A stretch of DNA of 64,000 nucleotides from Aliikangiella coralliicola (GTDB lineage Bacteria > Pseudomonadota > Gammaproteobacteria > Enterobacterales > Kangiellaceae), in contig NZ_ML660165.1 in assembly GCF_007004725.1 (NCBI RefSeq), forward strand, positions 248,001 through 312,000, in the 5' to 3' direction. Below, one piece after another: positions 26,624 through 35,906 of this stretch. Below the pieces are notes generated by a model, which was not told where the DNA came from, ran no database searches, and was given only the letters and a program-made list of their open reading frames with translations. Position numbers and translations under genes: made by a program. Positions within the stretch are counted from its first letter, which is position 1. Each line of letters starts with the position of its first letter.

Positions 26624-28324
26624 ATGTTTTCAATAAAAAAATACCTGCTGATATTGCTGGGTATGACTTTTTCGTTACATAGCATTGCAAATATCCAACC
26701 AAAACTAATTAGTACCAACACGCTATCATCGGCACCAGGATACGAATTAAGAGAAATCACTTTTACCGACGCCAATGGCGAGACCAGGGTACAAGAACTT
26801 TATTATATCCATAGCCGAGAAGGCGCAAAAAATGCTCATCTTTTTGGCGGACTACCCATTGAAGAAAAGGAAGAGCTGGAAAATGAAATGGACAGCTGGG
26901 GCGGAGACTGGGATGCCAATCAACCTTTGGCGCGAAACAATGCGCAAGACCCAGAACAATTAAATCCGCATACCTGGATTATCGATCGACGTGGCGTGAT
27001 GATCAGTAGTGACGCAGAAGCAGAAGCCTACGCAAACGAATATAACTTGCAACAGGTTATAGAGGAAGAAATCCAATTTCCCGAAGGCGACAACGAGGCG
27101 GCTAACACTCTTAACTCAGCCCGCACATCGACTTCAAAACGTCAAATCAAAGGATGGTTTAGTGGCTGGTTTAAAAAGTGCCGCGGCTGGCGAAACAAAT
27201 CCAAACACTTTGGCAAATCGATTGATAAGAACTTTTCTCACGATAAACGATTCGGAAAAGATAATGCTTACATTGACTTCAAAGGCGATCTAAAAGTCAA
27301 AGCTGACCTTAATCTGGATCTTAACTATCGATACAAGCGTCGGTTCTGTATTCCTTATAAATTCAGAGTAAGAAACATTGTCGCAAAATCAAACTACGAC
27401 GCCTCTGGAAAATTCAGCCTCACCGGTAAAGCGCAACATGATTTTGGTGATTTTAAATGGGAGATAGCAAAGCCTAAAGTAATGGACAGTTGGTTTATGA
27501 TTGGCCCAATTCCTGTACGTGTCGCGATGAAACTACCAATAGAAGTTGGCACCGGAAACATTCAGGTAGAAGCGACCGGACAAGTTGCTTTAGTAAAACC
27601 CGTTCACTTTAAGGGTAATTTCCATTACACCTGTACCACTTCCGCTTGTACTAAAAACTCCGCTCAACACCAAAACCTGAGTGGTAGCCTACAAAATTCT
27701 TTGGGTGCATCAATTAGTGCAAGTGCAAGGATTAAACCTTATCTACACATTGCGGCGCGTCCTTTTGTTTACGGTGAATGGTTTTTATACGCGCAGGTCG
27801 GTGTAAAACCATCTTTTCCAATCGAACTATACGGCTACTGGGGAAATTTATGTGGTGACGGAAACAATGACGGACACCGAGAAACAGTCGGTGCAGCTTT
27901 ATCAACCATAGAGTTTGAGGCTGGGATAACAGGCGAAGCCAAAGTTTTCGGCGCTTATATTCTTAGACCAAAATATTGGAAAATCTGGGACACTTCCCTA
28001 TTTTTCTTTGACTTCTTATCACCAGGCAGTAGCGCATTTAGCCCAATTTTGCGGCCACAAACTCAGGCAAGTTCACTTGCGGTTTCGTTACCTGTCAGCA
28101 TCCGGTCATGTGTAAGTCGCTTTGCTAATAAATTCCCTGTTGACTACCAAATCAATTGGGGCGACGGTCAAATTAGTTATCTGAATAACGTCAAGTCTTC
28201 TTCAACCATGAACCACACCTATCAAAGTTCAGGCACTTACCCTGTTACTGTGAGTTATAAAAATGGTATCAGTACCACCGTGAATGTTACTGTTGACAAT
28301 GACGACTGGGGCGGAGATTGGTAG
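26624..28324 (+). CDS. exported protein with PKD-like end and repeated WGGDW tag
   Basis: A 566-residue protein. ATG 26624 is chosen over 26609 because GAGGGA (26611-26616) lies 7 bases before it and the product then starts with a signal peptide (MFSIKKYLLILLGMTFSLHS). It has an acidic stretch with an internal SWGGDWD, then a basic region (KGWFSGWFKKCRGWRNKSKH). A long beta-rich core follows, with a Cys pair and a Ca-loop-like CGDGNNDGHRE. The last ~90 residues resemble a PKD domain (YQINWGDGQISYLNN ... YQSSGTYPVTVSY) ending VDNDDWGGDW. No family is recognised for the core. It is probably surface-exposed and functionally tied to the VWA protein through the shared tag. Confidence 0.7.
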   Translation: MFSIKKYLLILLGMTFSLHSIANIQPKLISTNTLSSAPGYELREITFTDANGETRVQELYYIHSREGAKNAHLFGGLPIEEKEELENEMDSWGGDWDANQPLARNNAQDPEQLNPHTWIIDRRGVMISSDAEAEAYANEYNLQQVIEEEIQFPEGDNEAANTLNSARTSTSKRQIKGWFSGWFKKCRGWRNKSKHFGKSIDKNFSHDKRFGKDNAYIDFKGDLKVKADLNLDLNYRYKRRFCIPYKFRVRNIVAKSNYDASGKFSLTGKAQHDFGDFKWEIAKPKVMDSWFMIGPIPVRVAMKLPIEVGTGNIQVEATGQVALVKPVHFKGNFHYTCTTSACTKNSAQHQNLSGSLQNSLGASISASARIKPYLHIAARPFVYGEWFLYAQVGVKPSFPIELYGYWGNLCGDGNNDGHRETVGAALSTIEFEAGITGEAKVFGAYILRPKYWKIWDTSLFFFDFLSPGSSAFSPILRPQTQASSLAVSLPVSIRSCVSRFANKFPVDYQINWGDGQISYLNNVKSSSTMNHTYQSSGTYPVTVSYKNGISTTVNVTVDNDDWGGDW

Positions 28325-28340
28325 TTATCTTCTGACCCCA

Positions 28341-28375
28341 AACTGGTTCGATAGAATTAGCTTTTATCGAGCCAG
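28341..28375 (+). terminator. hairpin after the tagged-protein gene
   Basis: ACTGGTTCGATA (28341-28352) pairs with TATCGAGCCAGT (28364-28375), a 12-bp stem with one G-U pair, 17 bases after the stop codon. There is no clear T-run, so its activity as an intrinsic terminator is uncertain. Confidence 0.45.
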
Positions 28376-28500
28376 TGGCTATTAATTGAATTAAATTACT
28401 CAGCCCCCCTTTCGCCATACACCACCTAAATCATTTTCGCTGATATTCATTTGTTGCCTTAAAGTCTATACTTATTCTCGAAAAATACGAGGAACTTAAT

Positions 28501-28980
28501 ATGAGCGAAACAAAGTCAATTACCAGTCTAGAATCACTTGAACTCCAAACCCGAGGCGATGGTGGTAAATTTGAGTTTGGGTATGCCCGACTCGGCGCCG
28601 AAATCGGTCTTAAAAAGTTAGGTTGTGGATTATTTGTACTGCCACCGGGAAAATGCACTTTTCCTTATCATGCACACTCCACCATTGAAGAAATGCATAT
28701 TATCCTGGAAGGCGAAGGAACCATACGCCACAACGACAAAGAATACTCAGTGAAGGCCGGAGATGTTGTTGCTTCCAATGTAGGCGATGCTCATCAACTG
28801 ACTAATACATCCGATAAAGATCTTCGATATCTAGTGGTTTCGAATAATGAAAATATTGATGTTGTTCACTATCCAGACTCAGATAAAATTCTCGCCATGT
28901 CTGATATTCTAGGCAATCCTCTGGTGCATATCACTCATCGCAATGCAGGCACCGATTACTATGATGGAGAAAGTGAATAG
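28501..28980 (+). CDS. cupin-domain protein
   Basis: A 159-residue single-domain cupin. Cupin motif 1 is visible as PYHAHSTIEEMHIILEGEG (residues ~58-76; metal ligands His/His/Glu/His type), and motif 2 as GDVVASNVGDAHQLTN (~88-103). Such small cupins bind a divalent metal and act as isomerases, dioxygenases or sugar/metabolite binders; the specific role is not readable. It is probably cytoplasmic, since there is no signal peptide. It stands alone between the tagged-protein cassette and an opposite-strand serine hydrolase. Confidence 0.85.
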   Translation: MSETKSITSLESLELQTRGDGGKFEFGYARLGAEIGLKKLGCGLFVLPPGKCTFPYHAHSTIEEMHIILEGEGTIRHNDKEYSVKAGDVVASNVGDAHQLTNTSDKDLRYLVVSNNENIDVVHYPDSDKILAMSDILGNPLVHITHRNAGTDYYDGESE

Positions 28981-29058
28981 AACGAGGGGCCGCGGGCCCT
29001 TCTCAGCGTCATAATAAAAAGTAAGTTATTTCAATCTGGGTGCGGCTTAACGAATAAT

Positions 29059-30471
29059 TTATTCAGAAAGCACTCTTTTCTGATAATTTCCCTCGTCTCC
29101 TACCAAAAACGTTTTATCCTCGTGATTAAAAATAATTAAACTCGGTTGGCTTTCAAAAGTTCTTCGAAACAATCCATTCCCCAGGTATATTAAAGGCTGC
29201 CAGTCTTCATCCCCTTCATTAATATAAAGTCTTCCCCTCTGCCAACGCAGTTGTATCAAATTAAACGATGGTCGAAAAAAACGCTGGGTAACAGACTGAT
29301 AAGCGCCTTCAAATTTTCGTGGAAGTTGACTCTTTACTTCTCGCATAACCTGAGCTTTGGGAAGCTCCTGGATTAAAAAATTTTCAATCACTCTTTTCAT
29401 CGCTCGCTTTGCGCGATTATTAAAAGTATTGATCACAAAAAAATATCCCAGCTTTGCATCTTTTTGATAACCGAAATGAGAAAGGTATCCATCGGCATCA
29501 CCGCCATGGCCGTAAAACCGATAACCGTTACGATACCATTGATATAAACCAGGTCCATAACCATAGCTAAGCCCATTTTGCGCGGCAAGAGAAGCTTCAG
29601 GGTTCTCCTGACGATGTAGCATCTTTGCGGTAATAATTTCAGAGTCCCGCGCTAAATAGAGTTGTAATAACTTGCCCATATCGCGAGGTCGAAGGTTAAT
29701 TGCGCCTAACGACGGGTAAATCATATTCCAATAAGGGATCAGTTCAGTACCATCGCTCTGATAGCCAGGCACAAGCTGACTCTTAACATTTTTTGATCGA
29801 ATCAGCGTTGCCGTTGACATTTCAAGCGGTTTAAAAACTAACTGAGTTACAACAGTATTGATATCAGCCCCCATAGCAACTTCTAATACTCTTCCTGCTA
29901 AACCATAGCCAGTATTGCTATACGAGTTAAAAGTTCCCGGTTGCCACAGAGTTTTTCTTACAGACTCAAACCTCCTCAGGCCTTGCTCTAATGTGACGAC
30001 ATCGTTCGAATCAAACTCCTGTTTACTCATATCCGTTAAACCGGCAGAGTGTTCTAGCAGTTGCGCAATTGTAATTGGATGATCTTTTTCAAACTTATTT
30101 TTTAATGTTGTCTTTTTTAGATATTTAAATATGTTCTCATCTAATTTCAACTTTCCCTGAGATTCTGCGACTAGCGCAGAAAGCGCAACAAAAGTTTTAG
30201 TGATGGAACCGATTCTGAAGTAAGCATTTTGTGAAACCGGCTCACTCGAACCTGATTCAGCGACGCCTCGAACTTGATCGAATATAACCTTTTGAGGATC
30301 AGAAATAACTAACGCATATGCAGGAATGTTATGTTGTTTCTGAATTTGATCGAGTCGCTCGACCATATCAACAAAGCGGTCAGCCCTGTTCTCAATCGCG
30401 AGAATGGGCATTGTTTTTAAAACAAGCCAGCAACCAATCAAGGAGAACAAAAAATGTCGTTTGCGAAGCAT
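29059..30471 (-). CDS. exported serine hydrolase, beta-lactamase/class C family
   Basis: A 470-residue protein counted from ATG 30471, where a signal peptide begins (HFLFSLIGCWLVLKTMPILA); the frame is open for 27 codons further upstream. It has the three active-site motifs of the penicillin-binding/beta-lactamase fold: S-I-T-K near residue 89, Y-S-N near 184 and H-G-G near 322. Members include D-aminopeptidases, esterases and PBP4-like enzymes; true beta-lactamase activity is unlikely to be the role. The last ~110 residues form an added C-terminal beta domain typical of this family. It acts in the periplasm and is monocistronic. Confidence 0.85.
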   Translation of the reverse strand: MLRKRHFLFSLIGCWLVLKTMPILAIENRADRFVDMVERLDQIQKQHNIPAYALVISDPQKVIFDQVRGVAESGSSEPVSQNAYFRIGSITKTFVALSALVAESQGKLKLDENIFKYLKKTTLKNKFEKDHPITIAQLLEHSAGLTDMSKQEFDSNDVVTLEQGLRRFESVRKTLWQPGTFNSYSNTGYGLAGRVLEVAMGADINTVVTQLVFKPLEMSTATLIRSKNVKSQLVPGYQSDGTELIPYWNMIYPSLGAINLRPRDMGKLLQLYLARDSEIITAKMLHRQENPEASLAAQNGLSYGYGPGLYQWYRNGYRFYGHGGDADGYLSHFGYQKDAKLGYFFVINTFNNRAKRAMKRVIENFLIQELPKAQVMREVKSQLPRKFEGAYQSVTQRFFRPSFNLIQLRWQRGRLYINEGDEDWQPLIYLGNGLFRRTFESQPSLIIFNHEDKTFLVGDEGNYQKRVLSE

Positions 30472-30737
30472 AAAGAAATCTTTGCGGGTTAGCGTGTCAA
30501 ATTTTAACCTGAGTTTGGAAGTAAAAACCCCCCTCCTTACAACTATTATCATTGTGGCAGAAAAGTGGGACTTTTAATATATTCGAATATTTTTTAAATA
30601 AAAATTTAACTAAACCTCCAACACAAACTTCCAATATAGTTAGATTAGTTAATCGTATAAACTGAAACAGCAAATCGCCTACAATAAATGGTTAAAGAAC
30701 TTTTTCGTCACTAATATCACGCACTACATTTTCTTTT

Positions 30738-31133
30738 CTATTTCGCGCAAGCAATAATATCCACTTCAACAAACCAGTCCGGCGAAACCAAACCGGAGAT
30801 AAAAAGCGTGGTGTTCGCCGGCCGAACACCGCCCAATATTTCTTTACGAACTTCAATTAATGCAGGCATATCCTCACGCCGTGTGAGGTAAAAAGTTGTT
30901 TTTACAATGTCACTCAGTTTCATATCCGCTTTCTTTAAAATGGCTTCAACATTGTGCAGAGCTTGCCGACATTGGCCTGCAAAGTCTGAAGGCAGCTCCC
31001 CTTCGGGAGAAACACCCACCTGACCAGAAATGTTGAGAATTCGAGCCTGAGCCCGTGTCTCAACGCCAAAAGCATAGATATCTTCATACGGAGGCATTAC
31101 CGGGTATGGGTCGTGGCGAATTGAAATAGTCAT
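30738..31133 (-). CDS. RidA/YjgF-family protein
   Basis: A 131-residue protein; ATG 31133 is supported by GAGGTG 6 bases upstream, and the longer frame has no ribosome site. It shows the RidA pattern: ILNISGQVGVSPEGELP, then NVEAILKKADMKLSDIVKTT, and RPANTTLFISGL with the arginine that binds substrate carboxylate; the last block EVDIIACAK includes the conserved acidic residue. RidA proteins hydrolyse reactive enamine/imine intermediates; other subfamilies differ in substrate. It is divergent from a LysR gene whose start is 231 bases away, so it is a probable target of that regulator. Confidence 0.88.
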   Translation of the reverse strand: MTISIRHDPYPVMPPYEDIYAFGVETRAQARILNISGQVGVSPEGELPSDFAGQCRQALHNVEAILKKADMKLSDIVKTTFYLTRREDMPALIEVRKEILGGVRPANTTLFISGLVSPDWFVEVDIIACAK

Positions 31134-31364
31134 GTAGACACCTCGGGTAAAGGTTAGTGGGAACGACCAGGCTGTCAGTAAACTCAATCCTACTGAGCGA
31201 CACCGATAAAATAAAACTAATTTATCGCAACTACTTATGAGTTTTTCTCATAGCCAGACAACATTTAGCCATGCAAAACTGATGTAACTATATGATTTTA
31301 AATGACTATTACTTTAAACTAGATAAGAATTGCAATAAGACTTACAAAAAAGTCATAATTAGCC

Positions 31365-32246
31365 ATGAGTAAAATTAGACATCTTCGCGCTTTGCAAGCT
31401 TTTGATTCGGCCGCTACACATCGAAGTTTAAGTCGCGCCGCGGAGGAATTGTCCGTTACCCAGGGCGCGGTCAGCAGACAAATAAAGCAACTCGAAGAAT
31501 ATCTTGGTGTTAAATTATTTAAACGGACTTCTACCGGCGTTGAGAAAACGCTTGCCGGCGATAAACTGCATTTAATGACCGGGCAAGCCTTCACTCTGTT
31601 AGAGAAAGGTCTGATCGAATTTGTCCAGCCGAAAACTAACAAGTCCCTCACAATTTCACTCACCTCCAGCCTGGCAACAAAATGGCTTGTTCCAAGGCTA
31701 TCGAGTTTTCGAGCCCAAAACCCTCAAGTAGAAATTTTTCTCGATACGAGTGATGAACTTATCGATTTTGATATCAGCGAAGTCGACGCAGCCCTTCGCT
31801 TCGCCATCCCCGAAAACAACGGACTCTTCTGGGAACAGCTCACCGCTGAATCCCTCATTGTTGTCGCCTCCCCTAATTTGGTAACGGATAAAACTCTCCC
31901 GTTAACACCTAAAGAAATATGCCAGCTGCCAATCTTAGTAGACGACTTTGATGACAGGTGGCTGGATTGGTTAGCAATAGTTGGACATGATGTTTCAGGT
32001 AACTATCTAAAACCAGACATGCGATTTAAAGATTCTACAGTGATGATTTCAGCGGTGATAAATGGACAAGGAATCGCGCTTGCACGTGAATTATTAGTCG
32101 CCGATGATCTTGCCGAAGGACTTTTAGTTAGACTCGATGATGTGCAAGTGCCACTTGATCGTTCTCTCAACTTTGTTTGCCGACAACGTGACAAAGCTAG
32201 TCCCAACTTAGTCAAGTTACGCAAGTGGCTAATGGCAATCCAATAA
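31365..32246 (+). CDS. LysR-family regulator (GcvA-like)
   Basis: A 293-residue protein. The N-terminal helix-turn-helix (SLSRAAEELSVTQGAVSRQI) is followed by a co-inducer domain with GcvA/AmpR-type features (LTISLTSSLATKWLVPRLSS, WLDW, GQGIALARELLVADDL). It is cytoplasmic. It is divergent from the RidA gene, the usual arrangement for a LysR regulator and its target. ATG 31365 has no strong ribosome site. Confidence 0.9.
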   Translation: MSKIRHLRALQAFDSAATHRSLSRAAEELSVTQGAVSRQIKQLEEYLGVKLFKRTSTGVEKTLAGDKLHLMTGQAFTLLEKGLIEFVQPKTNKSLTISLTSSLATKWLVPRLSSFRAQNPQVEIFLDTSDELIDFDISEVDAALRFAIPENNGLFWEQLTAESLIVVASPNLVTDKTLPLTPKEICQLPILVDDFDDRWLDWLAIVGHDVSGNYLKPDMRFKDSTVMISAVINGQGIALARELLVADDLAEGLLVRLDDVQVPLDRSLNFVCRQRDKASPNLVKLRKWLMAIQ

Positions 32247-32368
32247 GCTCACTAATACTGCACTGCTCGTGAATAACAAATTTCACCTGATTTTTTTTAC
32301 TTTCAGTGCAATAATGAACTTACTATCCTGAAAAAATAACGATAACAATAAAAACTGGAGGTGAACTG

Positions 32369-34225
32369 ATGAAATATTCTTCTCTGTTATTCTTTGGCCT
32401 GTTATTTGTTCTCAGTTGTGGTGGAGGCGGCTCTAGCACACCACCGCAAGGCACAGATGAACCTCCACCACTAGTTCTCGCTAATGTCCCCAATTATGTG
32501 CTAATTGATACCGATACTTTGCTCAACACAATCACAACTCGATTAACCCCTTTGACTATTACAGAGTTTTTTGAAGAGTCCTACAAAGTTCTGGTTGAAC
32601 GCGACCATCAAAGCATTATCGCTGATGGAAGACTAGGTGAGTTTCAAATCGAGGCCCTTGAATTAAATAATATTGCTGATGACTTTGATATTCAAACAGT
32701 GGCTATAAAGGAAAGAATTCTCAACTTACTTCTCGCATATGATCGTTCACTTCTTTCTGATCCTGACAAACTTTCCTTCGACGTTTATAAAGCTTTCTTA
32801 GAGTTTGAGTTAGAGGAAGCGACCTATAGAAATTTTGGATACCCTGCTACTTATGGTTTCTTTGGTTGGCCAGGAAGCACAGAGTCATTTTTTACCGAAG
32901 TGATGCCAATTGCAAATAAGAGCGATGCTGAAAATTACCTGGCGCTCTTGAATCAAATTGGCCGGCGGTTTAAACAAATAGAAACATTGCTTGATACCAG
33001 GCAAGCAGCCGGCGTTGTTGAACCCTCCATCACTTTAAACTTCTCCAAAAGCCAGGTAGATGCTATGGCACAGAGCGCGGCAACAGCAACTTCCTACTAC
33101 CAAACTTTTAATGAAAAAGTCGCGCAACTTAATGATGTTAGTAGCAGCGAGAGAAGCACAATGCTTGCCCTTCTGTTGGCAACAGTAGAGCAACGCGTAC
33201 TTCCGGCATATCAGTCGCTATCTAATAAAATGGGGGCAGTACTTTCACAAGCACCGAGCAATATTGGTTTTGGTCAGTTCGAAGGTGGTGAAGACTTTTA
33301 CAATTATCGATTACGCTATTTCACATCTTCAAATCTTACCGCCGATCAAATTCACCAACTTGGCCTTGACGAATTAGCGCGAATTCAAGCTGAAATGCGC
33401 GTCTTATTCGATCAACTCGGCTATCCTCAAAATGAAACTTTAGCTCAGCTTTTCGCTCGCGTTGATGCCGGCGCTGGAATCATCGCAGGCAATCAGGCAG
33501 TTGAGGTTTATGAACAGATTATCGCCGAAGCATACGCCGAGTTACCCAATATTTTTGAGCAGTTGCCACAACAAGAAGTCGTGGTAATTGGCGGAGAGAG
33601 CGGTGGATATTACATTGCGGGCGCCGATGATGGCAGTCGCCCTGGTGCATTTTACGCTTATACCGCGGGAGATATTCCTTATACAACGATGCCAACACTA
33701 GCCTACCACGAAGCGGTGCCGGGACATCACTTGCAAATTGCATTGGCTCAAGAACTAAATCTACCAACATTTCGCCGCAAAGAAAATTTCACCTCATTCG
33801 TTGAGGGCTGGGGATTATACGCAGAGCGTCTTGCCAAAGATCTCGGCTGGTACGAAAACGAAATCTATGCTGATTTGGGAAGATTACAATTTGAGGCAAT
33901 GCGGGCATCTCGATTAGTACTTGATACTGGCATTCACAGTAAAGGTTGGAGCTACGCTCAGGCAGAAGCTTTCTCATTAGAAAAAGTAGGCATTCCGGGC
34001 TCAATTGCCCGCTATAGCGTATGGCCAGGTCAAGCAACAGCCTATACTACCGGTATGTTAAAAATTCTTGAATTACGCGAACTCGCCGAAACTCAACTTG
34101 GTAACCTATACGATATCAAGGAATTTCACAGCAAAGTAATCGGCAGCGGGTCAATGCCACTGAATCTATTAGAAGAAGTGATTAATAATTACATTGCCGA
34201 GAAACTCGCACCCGCTGGTAACTAA
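32369..34225 (+). CDS. DUF885 lipoprotein, putative metallopeptidase
   Basis: A 618-residue protein with a lipoprotein signal (LLFVLSCGGGGSS, lipidated Cys about residue 17) and a DUF885 body. The zinc-peptidase-like motif HEAVPGHH starts at residue 447 within TMPTLAYHEAVPGHHLQIAL, followed by FVEGWGLYAE, where the glutamate is the likely third ligand. DUF885 proteins are related to M2/M3-type alpha-helical metallopeptidases, so a membrane-attached periplasmic or surface carboxypeptidase is likely. GGAGGTG at 32356-32362 precedes ATG 32369. It is followed by a terminator. Confidence 0.88.
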   Translation: MKYSSLLFFGLLFVLSCGGGGSSTPPQGTDEPPPLVLANVPNYVLIDTDTLLNTITTRLTPLTITEFFEESYKVLVERDHQSIIADGRLGEFQIEALELNNIADDFDIQTVAIKERILNLLLAYDRSLLSDPDKLSFDVYKAFLEFELEEATYRNFGYPATYGFFGWPGSTESFFTEVMPIANKSDAENYLALLNQIGRRFKQIETLLDTRQAAGVVEPSITLNFSKSQVDAMAQSAATATSYYQTFNEKVAQLNDVSSSERSTMLALLLATVEQRVLPAYQSLSNKMGAVLSQAPSNIGFGQFEGGEDFYNYRLRYFTSSNLTADQIHQLGLDELARIQAEMRVLFDQLGYPQNETLAQLFARVDAGAGIIAGNQAVEVYEQIIAEAYAELPNIFEQLPQQEVVVIGGESGGYYIAGADDGSRPGAFYAYTAGDIPYTTMPTLAYHEAVPGHHLQIALAQELNLPTFRRKENFTSFVEGWGLYAERLAKDLGWYENEIYADLGRLQFEAMRASRLVLDTGIHSKGWSYAQAEAFSLEKVGIPGSIARYSVWPGQATAYTTGMLKILELRELAETQLGNLYDIKEFHSKVIGSGSMPLNLLEEVINNYIAEKLAPAGN

Positions 34226-34243
34226 ATAATTAAGCCAGATAAC

Positions 34244-34274
34244 AAGGTCATACGCTCAAGAGTTTGACCTTTTA
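34244..34274 (+). terminator. terminator after the DUF885 gene
   Basis: AAGGTCA (34244-34250) pairs with TGACCTT (34265-34271), followed by TTT and A-rich sequence. It may also serve the convergent gene. Confidence 0.55.
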
Positions 34275-34295
34275 AAAATTATAATCAACAGAACT

Positions 34296-34733
34296 TCAGG
34301 ATATTTTTCTGCAGAGCCTGATGATTTCACTGGCCTGTTTTTTTGATAATCCTGTTTCGCAAAACGCCTGCTCGGTGATCGCTTCACTTTTTTGCGAAAG
34401 TTCGCGACCTGCTTTAGTCAAAACGATATTTTTCTGACGTTCATTGTCAGCCAAATACTGACGTTGAATCAGTTGCTTTTGCTCCAATCGCTTTAACAGA
34501 GGTGTCATGGTTGCTTTGCTCAATCCAGCTCTCTCCGCCAGTCGACTGATGGATATGTTGTCTTCTTCCCACAAGGCCATCAACACAATGAATTGAGTAT
34601 AAGTCAAACCTAGTGGCTCAAGAATAGGACGATAAATACTGGTCAACCGGTTCGACGCGGAATACAACGCAAAACACAATTGACTATCTAATTGAGCTGC
34701 TGCCAATCGATTGCCTCCTTTTAAAACAAACAT
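34296..34733 (-). CDS. ohrR: OhrR-like MarR-family redox regulator
   Basis: A 145-residue MarR-type winged helix. LDSQLCFALYSASNRLT near residues 15-31 matches the peroxide-reactive cysteine region of OhrR. It continues with LTYTQFIVLMALWEE, the HTH core ISRLAERAGLSKATMTPLLK and the wing. In OhrR, oxidation of that cysteine by organic hydroperoxides releases DNA and induces an Ohr peroxidase. No ohr gene is seen here; the divergent neighbour is a periplasmic catalase-like protein, which may be the target instead. A palindrome at 34754-34770 in the shared promoter is a candidate operator. Confidence 0.82.
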   Translation of the reverse strand: MFVLKGGNRLAAAQLDSQLCFALYSASNRLTSIYRPILEPLGLTYTQFIVLMALWEEDNISISRLAERAGLSKATMTPLLKRLEQKQLIQRQYLADNERQKNIVLTKAGRELSQKSEAITEQAFCETGLSKKQASEIIRLCRKIS

Positions 34734-34753
34734 AGATTTTGCCTATGAATGAT

Positions 34754-34770
34754 TAAATATGCAATATTTA
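34754..34770 (+). promoter_or_regulatory. candidate OhrR operator
   Basis: TAAATAT-GCA-ATATTTA, a perfect 7-bp inverted repeat with a 3-base centre, 21 bases before the OhrR-like start and 64 bases before the catalase-like gene. AT-rich palindromes of this kind are typical of OhrR sites. Confidence 0.45.
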
Positions 34771-34833
34771 GTTGAAATATAGTTAGTACACGAATAGTAT
34801 TTACACATACTACACCATAGCTGGAGAATTAAC

Positions 34834-35802
34834 ATGTATCGAAAAATTTTATGCCTGGGAGCTGTTTTACTGTTTAATGGAATTCTCGAAGCGCGTGCTG
34901 ATAGCTCAGCAGTCGATACAGTCAACGCTTTTGAAAAGTTATTTGGTGTAACGGAAGGAAAGCGGCGCAATCATACGAAAGGATTCTGCTTCGAAGCAGT
35001 GCTAACGCCTGAAGATAAAGCAATTAAACGGTATTCAAATAGCGCACTATTTTTGAACGAATCAAAAGTAATCGGTCGACTGTCTCACAAAGGCGGTAAC
35101 AACTCTGCTCGCGATGACAAACCGGCAGAATATGGTATGGGACTATCAATCTCGACGACTTCTGGCGAAGTGCACAATATGTCAATGAACACCTTGGACT
35201 TTTTCCCAGTATCAACCCCTGAGGCTTTCGCAGAATTGATGTACGCGAAAACTCAAGGCCCCGCAGCAGTAAAAGCATTCAAAATGAAAAACACCGATCT
35301 TCAACGCTTTAAAAAACACATGTCAAAAAAAGCACAAGTTTTAACGCCCTATGAAAACTCAACCTATAACAGTCTGAATAGTTTTTTTCTGGTAAACGCG
35401 AAAAGCGAGAAAACAGCGGTCAGGTGGTCTTTTGTACCTGCAGAACCACTCTCTTTTGTCGTTGATAAAAAACCTGATTTCTTTTTTGACAATATGCAGC
35501 AAAACCTGAAAAATCATTCAATTAGTTGGAACATGATTGTTACCATTGCAAACGAAAATGACGTTATCAACAATGCCGCTATTCAGTGGAGTGGAGATCA
35601 CAAACAAATACTAGCAGCAAAACTGAAAGTGCTATCGATCAGCTCAGAGCGTGAAGGAAAATGCGACGCTATCAATTATGATCCCCTGGTGTTGTCCAAA
35701 GGGTTCGAAGCTTCAGCTGACCCACTATTACAAGCACGGCGTAACGCCTATGCCATATCCTTTGGAAGAAGAAGCGCAGAAAAATCAAAGCGAGGAAAAT
35801 AA
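34834..35802 (+). CDS. periplasmic catalase-related peroxidase (SrpA-like)
   Basis: A 322-residue protein with signal peptide (ILCLGAVLLFNGILEARA). It shows the short-catalase pattern: FEKLFGVTEGKRRNHTKGFC with the distal His/Arg region, an SFFLVNAKSEKTAVRWSFVP core, and a C-terminal ARRNAYAISFGRR that holds the proximal Tyr/Arg heme-ligand region. It is much smaller than KatA/KatE, as in SrpA/KatA-like minicatalases, which act as peroxidases with organic hydroperoxides rather than as fast catalases. It is divergent from the OhrR-like gene, supporting organic peroxide defence. CTGGAG precedes ATG 34834. Confidence 0.82.
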   Translation: MYRKILCLGAVLLFNGILEARADSSAVDTVNAFEKLFGVTEGKRRNHTKGFCFEAVLTPEDKAIKRYSNSALFLNESKVIGRLSHKGGNNSARDDKPAEYGMGLSISTTSGEVHNMSMNTLDFFPVSTPEAFAELMYAKTQGPAAVKAFKMKNTDLQRFKKHMSKKAQVLTPYENSTYNSLNSFFLVNAKSEKTAVRWSFVPAEPLSFVVDKKPDFFFDNMQQNLKNHSISWNMIVTIANENDVINNAAIQWSGDHKQILAAKLKVLSISSEREGKCDAINYDPLVLSKGFEASADPLLQARRNAYAISFGRRSAEKSKRGK

Positions 35803-35879
35803 TCAGGAAAACAAAGTAATAATATATATTTAAGAAAAATCTATAACCGTTTAATTTTCTACTAAATGCCTAGCCGCGT

Positions 35880-35903
35880 TAGCTCCCTTTCGTCAAAGGG
35901 GAG
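35880..35903. terminator. bidirectional hairpin between convergent genes
   Basis: An imperfect stem of GCTCCCTTT (35882-35890) with AAAGGGGAGC (35895-35904), 78 bases after the catalase-like stop and just behind the DUF3592 stop on the other strand. A similar C/T-G/A hairpin occurs at 56878. Confidence 0.4.
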
Positions 35904-35906
35904 CCG

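Noticed and set aside
28983..29004. GC-rich hairpin after the cupin gene
   Set aside because: The stem is imperfect with a bulge and lacks a T-run, so it is too weak to call.
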